Below are positions 9,451 through 11,987 of a stretch of DNA of 11,987 nucleotides, one piece after another (the stretch's first letter is position 1; the number at the start of each line of letters is the position of its first letter). The translations under genes and the position numbers were made by a program. This stretch comes from CAYMST01 sp964393115. GTDB taxonomy: Bacteria > Bacteroidota > Bacteroidia > Cytophagales > Cyclobacteriaceae. Location: positions 1-11,987 of the forward strand of contig CAYMST010000143.1 in the NCBI GenBank assembly GCA_964393115.1, written 5' to 3'. The notes beneath the pieces were generated by a model. The model searched no databases. It was given only the letters and a program-made list of their open reading frames with translations, and was not told the DNA's origin.

Positions 9451-9572
9451 GCACTTTATCATAAAGTAGCTCAGTACAATTGAACACCGGAAAGTGATTT
9501 ACCATATTATATAGGATTATAGTTATTGACTAAAAGCTAAATAGCTGTTGCAAAGCTTACTGAAATAAGGAA

Positions 9573-9646
9573 CCCAAATCGGTCAAAGAAATCCCAAAAA
9601 CGACCAAGCATCCCTCAAACAGGTCAAAAAACACCCTAAAAAGACC
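9573..9646. promoter_or_regulatory. Phased GGTC/GACC array, probable operator upstream of the giant gene
   Basis: On the plus strand GGTC, GACC, GGTC and GACC start at 9581, 9602, 9622 and 9643, spaced 21, 20 and 21 bp. CCC blocks at 9573, 9593, 9612 and 9634 fall roughly halfway between, and runs of three to six A fill the gaps, giving a ~10-bp alternation of C-rich and A-rich blocks. The segments 9581-9605 and 9622-9646 are both GGTC-N17-GACC, match at 20 of 25 positions and lie 41 bp apart, about four helical turns. The array ends about 180 bp upstream of the giant gene's ATG. Binding by a factor that reads one DNA face (LytTR-type response regulators use sites about two turns apart) is a possibility only; phased A-tracts may also bend the DNA. 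Confidence 0.5.
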
Positions 9647-9684
9647 ACAGAAAACGTTCGAAGGAATATCATCTTAACAGGCTA

Positions 9685-9714
9685 ACGATCAGTAGTAATT
9701 CTGACTCAGATCGT
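9685..9714. repeat. Short dyad ACGATC...GATCGT
   Basis: Perfect 6-bp arms separated by 18 bp, with a second short AGT/ACT pairing just inside them. It lies about 40 bp upstream of the phased GGTC/GACC array, relative to the giant gene. It could be part of the same regulatory region or chance; 6-bp arms are not strong evidence. Confidence 0.2.
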
Positions 9715-9908
9715 ATTTGATAGATAAATAATAATCGACATTACGAAAAAGTCTTACAAACAAGGTTAACAAAGGCACAAAAACAACTCAGCAAAATATT
9801 AGTAAAACACAATTTATCATTAGACAACCTGATTTTTTTCAAAACTGGATTGATGTAAACGTGTTGTCAATCACTAATATTGCACTTGCTAAACATCTTG
9901 TTATTATT

Positions 9909-9958
9909 TGAGGCCTAATGCCTGCACTTATGTAGACTAAAGGCATTTTAAAACCTCA
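9909..9958. repeat. Imperfect nested inverted repeat
   Basis: Outer arms TGAGG (9909-9913) and CCTCA (9954-9958) enclose inner arms AATGCCT (9917-9923) and AGGCATT (9941-9947), with a 17-nt loop. AGGC at 9911-9914 can alternatively pair with GCCT at 9920-9923, so two competing folds exist. It is mid-intergenic, more than 500 bp upstream of the giant gene's start. Function is unknown. Confidence 0.3.
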
Positions 9959-10118
9959 GATTCTAACCACTTTCTATAGATATAAGCTTGGGACATCACA
10001 AGTGCTCAGGCACCAACACTGAAACTAGATACTCCAAAAATTGAAAGTCGAAAATCCACTAATTGAGGAAAAGAAAGAGCTTCTCCAGGTATAAGAAGCC
10101 GGGGTGTTAAGTTTGAGT

Positions 10119-10190
10119 TATGAGGAATATATAAGATCATTACACAAAGAAGTTAGTTTGAACGGCGTATTGCGTGATTTTATATCAACC
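10119..10190 (+). repeat. Dispersed 72-bp repeat, copy 2 (downstream of the beta-helix gene)
   Basis: Partner of the repeat at 10-81, in the same orientation relative to the flanking minus-strand genes. It lies about 215 bp beyond the stop of the beta-helix gene. Similarity ends abruptly at 10190, exactly where a perfect hairpin begins at 10191. The plus-strand frame through it is open from 10095 to the TGA at 10269-10271, with GTG at 10104 as the only plausible start. No protein family was recognised in that frame. Confidence 0.5.
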
Positions 10191-10212
10191 TGTAATTTGA
10201 TACCAAATTACA
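10191..10212. repeat. Perfect 9-bp inverted repeat (hairpin)
   Basis: TGTAATTTG, four loop bases and CAAATTACA form an AT-rich but perfect stem-loop. It abuts the right end of dispersed repeat copy 2. It could end transcripts from the beta-helix gene, whose stop is 193 bp away. However, neither strand has a clear T-run after the stem, so it may instead be an mRNA 3'-end stabiliser or the edge of a small mobile or repeat element. Confidence 0.45.
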
Positions 10213-10404
10213 AAAGACTACCCCACTTCACAAATCAGATTAGTTCTATAGGCGCAGTTCAGTCACATTGATTTTCAAAGAGAAATAGGTTGTTTTAAGA
10301 CTTGTATCATTCTATCACTCTTAACGTTCAATAAGCGATATTCAAAACCATAAAGAGAAGTACAAAGAGCACATATTCCCGAATCAACTACATTCTTTGA
10401 AAAC

Positions 10405-11987
10405 CTATTTTTTGACAAATGGCACTTTTATATTTCCGCTATAGTGAAAAACGTAGTAGCCATTTGGTAGACCCGATATATCTAGACTTACACGTGAATC
10501 TGTACTTTTTATGGAAGAGGCTTCAACTACGTTTCCTTTTAAATCAGTGATCGAAATCTTGCGAAGATCCGCATTATTCATGTTTATCGAAATCCTATTT
10601 GACGAGGGATTTGGGTATATCGTGACCATGTCAGAATCACTATCTATGTATCCTTCAGAAAATAATTGCGAAGAACCATCTGATTCCTTTACCAATTGCA
10701 GAGTGTGATTTGTAGGTTTTACAAATTCTACGGCATTAGAAATTGTAATTTTATTCATTTTAATACCACTTTCTCTATGTGAGAAATATAAAGAATGCGT
10801 TCCCTGTTTAAGTGAAACATACGCTGAACGTATTGAAAACGAGTTTTTATGGTAAGCAGAAGGTGTCTTTAAATTAACCTGATGAGGCTGAATACCCTCA
10901 CACCTCACCCAACTTCCGTTATCAACTTTAAGCCACAGCAAGTCTCCGTCATTATTATCCGAAATTACTTCAGCATCAATACGAAAATACCCCTCAAAGG
11001 GAACACTAAAATCATACCTAATCCCATGCGAACATAGTGCCGACGGTGAATTGGTGTTACCCGATCCATTCTTAGTCAACTCAAAATAAATTCCTTCAGA
11101 ATCGTTTGGATCAAAACTCAGAAAGAATCTTTCTTCGACCAGTCTATCTTCTGTCTCAACTGTCTTCGAAAATATTGGGTTAGTGGAAGGCAAGTCTTTA
11201 GCCAATGGACTGGAAGTGGATGAAATAGACGTGTTGTTTTTTAATGTCAAATTTTTGTCGACGGGGACTGGAATAATCTTATCAGTTAGCGCTTCCGAAT
11301 GGATTTCACTTTGAGCCTCTTCAGCTTCAAGCCCTGCAACTTTAAAATCATGTCCTACTGCTGAATTTAGGTCTATTCCAGGCTCGACAATGGGGTCAAT
11401 AGAATATTGGTCGGCGCCGATATCAATAGTGACAGAAGGCCTAGATTGTCCATGAATATCAACATCAAAATCAGCATCATTAATACCGTACAAATAGTTT
11501 AAGTTTACCCCTTGGCCAATTAGATCATTGCAAGTGACATCCAGAAATCCGCTTGTTTTGGCAAATGGATAAGTCGAATTCTTTATATCAGTGGCGATAT
11601 TATCACTACTGCCCCTCATGTTGTTCATTTGACTAATCCATGTTTGGAATAGGTGAATATCATCAGGCCTGAAGCCCTTCAAATAAAATCTATTAGAGAC
11701 AGCGGTTACCTGAACTCGAAATGACTCGGGTTTGGCCGGGTAGTTTCTATACGGCCAATAAATACCCTTCGAGTTCATATTTTTATAAATAATATTATTG
11801 GCTAGGATCACTTCTTGTGGGAGGTTGGGACCATCAGAAAAATTTATGCCATGTGCTGATGGGTTAATAATAGTATTATTGGCTATTATGACACCATTCG
11901 CAGCCTCATAACGCATACCATCTCCAGAGCCCACGTCAATACCATCATCCTTATTAACGGTAGTATCAGGATTACCATAAATTATAT
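10405..11987 (-). CDS. T9SS-secreted beta-helix protein with carbohydrate-binding-like module (5' end outside window)
   Basis: Only the C-terminal ~527 codons are visible. The frame stays open to the right edge, so the in-frame GTG at 11934 is internal and not a start. Order seen: (1) parallel beta-helix rungs at about 11985-11750 with the repeated Asn-rich turns IIANNTIIN and ILANNIIY, then a less regular stretch ending in DIGADQY near 11404-11424, a closing motif common in Bacteroidota beta-helix proteins; (2) an acidic, Ser/Thr-rich linker of about 80 residues (~11390-11140); (3) a ~130-residue beta-sandwich-like module (~11130-10736) with DGDLLWLKVD, then GTHSLYFSHRESG and a C-terminal K-I-T-I strand, the pattern of CBM-like modules attached to polysaccharide-active enzymes; (4) a T9SS type A sorting domain (~10640-10408: YPNPS, a central ITDLKGN strand, GLPNGYYVFHY, end VKK). 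Sec/T9SS export is well supported. A lyase or hydrolase role is inference, because any catalytic region may lie in the missing N-terminus. Confidence 0.9.
   Translation of the reverse strand, partial: IIYGNPDTTVNKDDGIDVGSGDGMRYEAANGVIIANNTIINPSAHGINFSDGPNLPQEVILANNIIYKNMNSKGIYWPYRNYPAKPESFRVQVTAVSNRFYLKGFRPDDIHLFQTWISQMNNMRGSSDNIATDIKNSTYPFAKTSGFLDVTCNDLIGQGVNLNYLYGINDADFDVDIHGQSRPSVTIDIGADQYSIDPIVEPGIDLNSAVGHDFKVAGLEAEEAQSEIHSEALTDKIIPVPVDKNLTLKNNTSISSTSSPLAKDLPSTNPIFSKTVETEDRLVEERFFLSFDPNDSEGIYFELTKNGSGNTNSPSALCSHGIRYDFSVPFEGYFRIDAEVISDNNDGDLLWLKVDNGSWVRCEGIQPHQVNLKTPSAYHKNSFSIRSAYVSLKQGTHSLYFSHRESGIKMNKITISNAVEFVKPTNHTLQLVKESDGSSQLFSEGYIDSDSDMVTIYPNPSSNRISINMNNADLRKISITDLKGNVVEASSIKSTDSRVSLDISGLPNGYYVFHYSGNIKVPFVKK

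Larger units (their letters stand above)
9390..10404. other. 1-kb AT-rich intergenic region without a supported gene
   Basis: This lies between the stop of the beta-helix gene and the start of the giant gene. All six frames are cut into short pieces; the longest is a 55-codon open stretch on the plus strand (10104-10271) without convincing protein features. No tRNA, transposase or riboswitch was recognised. From the giant gene outward it holds a possible promoter (9415-9450), a phased GGTC/GACC array (9573-9646), a weak dyad (9685-9714), an imperfect hairpin (9909-9958), a dispersed repeat copy (10119-10190) and a perfect hairpin (10191-10212). The region is large for an intergenic space, so long leader or regulatory DNA is plausible. 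Confidence 0.7.

Noticed and set aside
9571..9655. CRISPR-like array of spaced repeats
   Set aside because: Repeat blocks are only 4 bp with ~17-bp AT-rich spacing, and there are no cas genes. The spacing fits helical phasing, not repeat-spacer units.
10104..10271. 55-codon plus-strand open frame starting with GTG
   Set aside because: No recognisable domain, no ribosome-binding or promoter signal, and its similarity to the frame at 1-90 is mostly through amino-acid-changing differences. Treated as part of a dispersed repeat instead.
9390..10404. Insertion sequence or transposase remnant in the intergenic region
   Set aside because: No transposase motifs in any frame, no long terminal inverted repeats and no target duplication could be found; only short hairpins and one dispersed repeat copy are present.
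11932..11934. GTG as the start codon of the second T9SS gene
   Set aside because: The frame continues open upstream to the window edge with residues that extend the beta-helix (GIDVGSGDG), and no signal peptide follows the GTG, so it is internal.

Overview
The window reads as a piece of a Bacteroidota chromosome, most like Cytophagales-type marine or soil gliders; I cannot name a genus. Three things point there. Both protein-coding genes end in a type A sorting domain of the type IX secretion system (T9SS/Por), which is confined to Bacteroidota. The giant gene starts without a Shine-Dalgarno sequence, in an A/T-rich leader. The proteins are built from modules typical of that phylum's exoproteins: LamG, cadherin-like, FG-GAP, 'choice-of-anchor'-type beta-helix and sorting domain.

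Layout. Both real genes are on the minus strand. Positions 108-9389 hold one uninterrupted 3093-codon gene for a secreted or cell-surface giant: signal peptide, N-terminal jelly-roll-like module, Ig-like modules, two LamG domains, a right-handed beta-helix, two more Ig-like modules, a seven-repeat calcium-type beta-propeller, seven cadherin-like modules and a T9SS sorting domain. Positions 9390-10404 are a 1-kb AT-rich intergenic region without a convincing gene. Positions 10405-11987 hold the 3' part of a second T9SS cargo (beta-helix, low-complexity linker, carbohydrate-binding-like module, sorting domain), whose 5' end lies beyond the right edge.

The noncoding DNA is the least explained part. 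About 180-260 bp upstream of the giant gene is an array of GGTC/GACC blocks alternating at about 20-21 bp, with CCC blocks and A-tracts between them. It includes two GGTC-N17-GACC elements placed 41 bp apart, four helical turns, which looks like an operator or a curved upstream regulatory site. A second signal is a roughly 72-bp dispersed repeat, 74% identical without gaps, found once downstream of each T9SS cargo gene (10-81 and 10119-10190); the second copy directly abuts a perfect 9-bp hairpin.

Working together: both proteins are predicted to cross the inner membrane by Sec and the outer membrane by T9SS, then to be anchored or released outside. The giant looks like an adhesin or matrix protein. 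The second looks like a polysaccharide-binding or polysaccharide-degrading beta-helix protein. Neither assignment is proven by catalytic residues, and nothing in the window shows that the two genes are co-regulated. No RNA gene, transposase, CRISPR array, phage gene or defence gene was seen.
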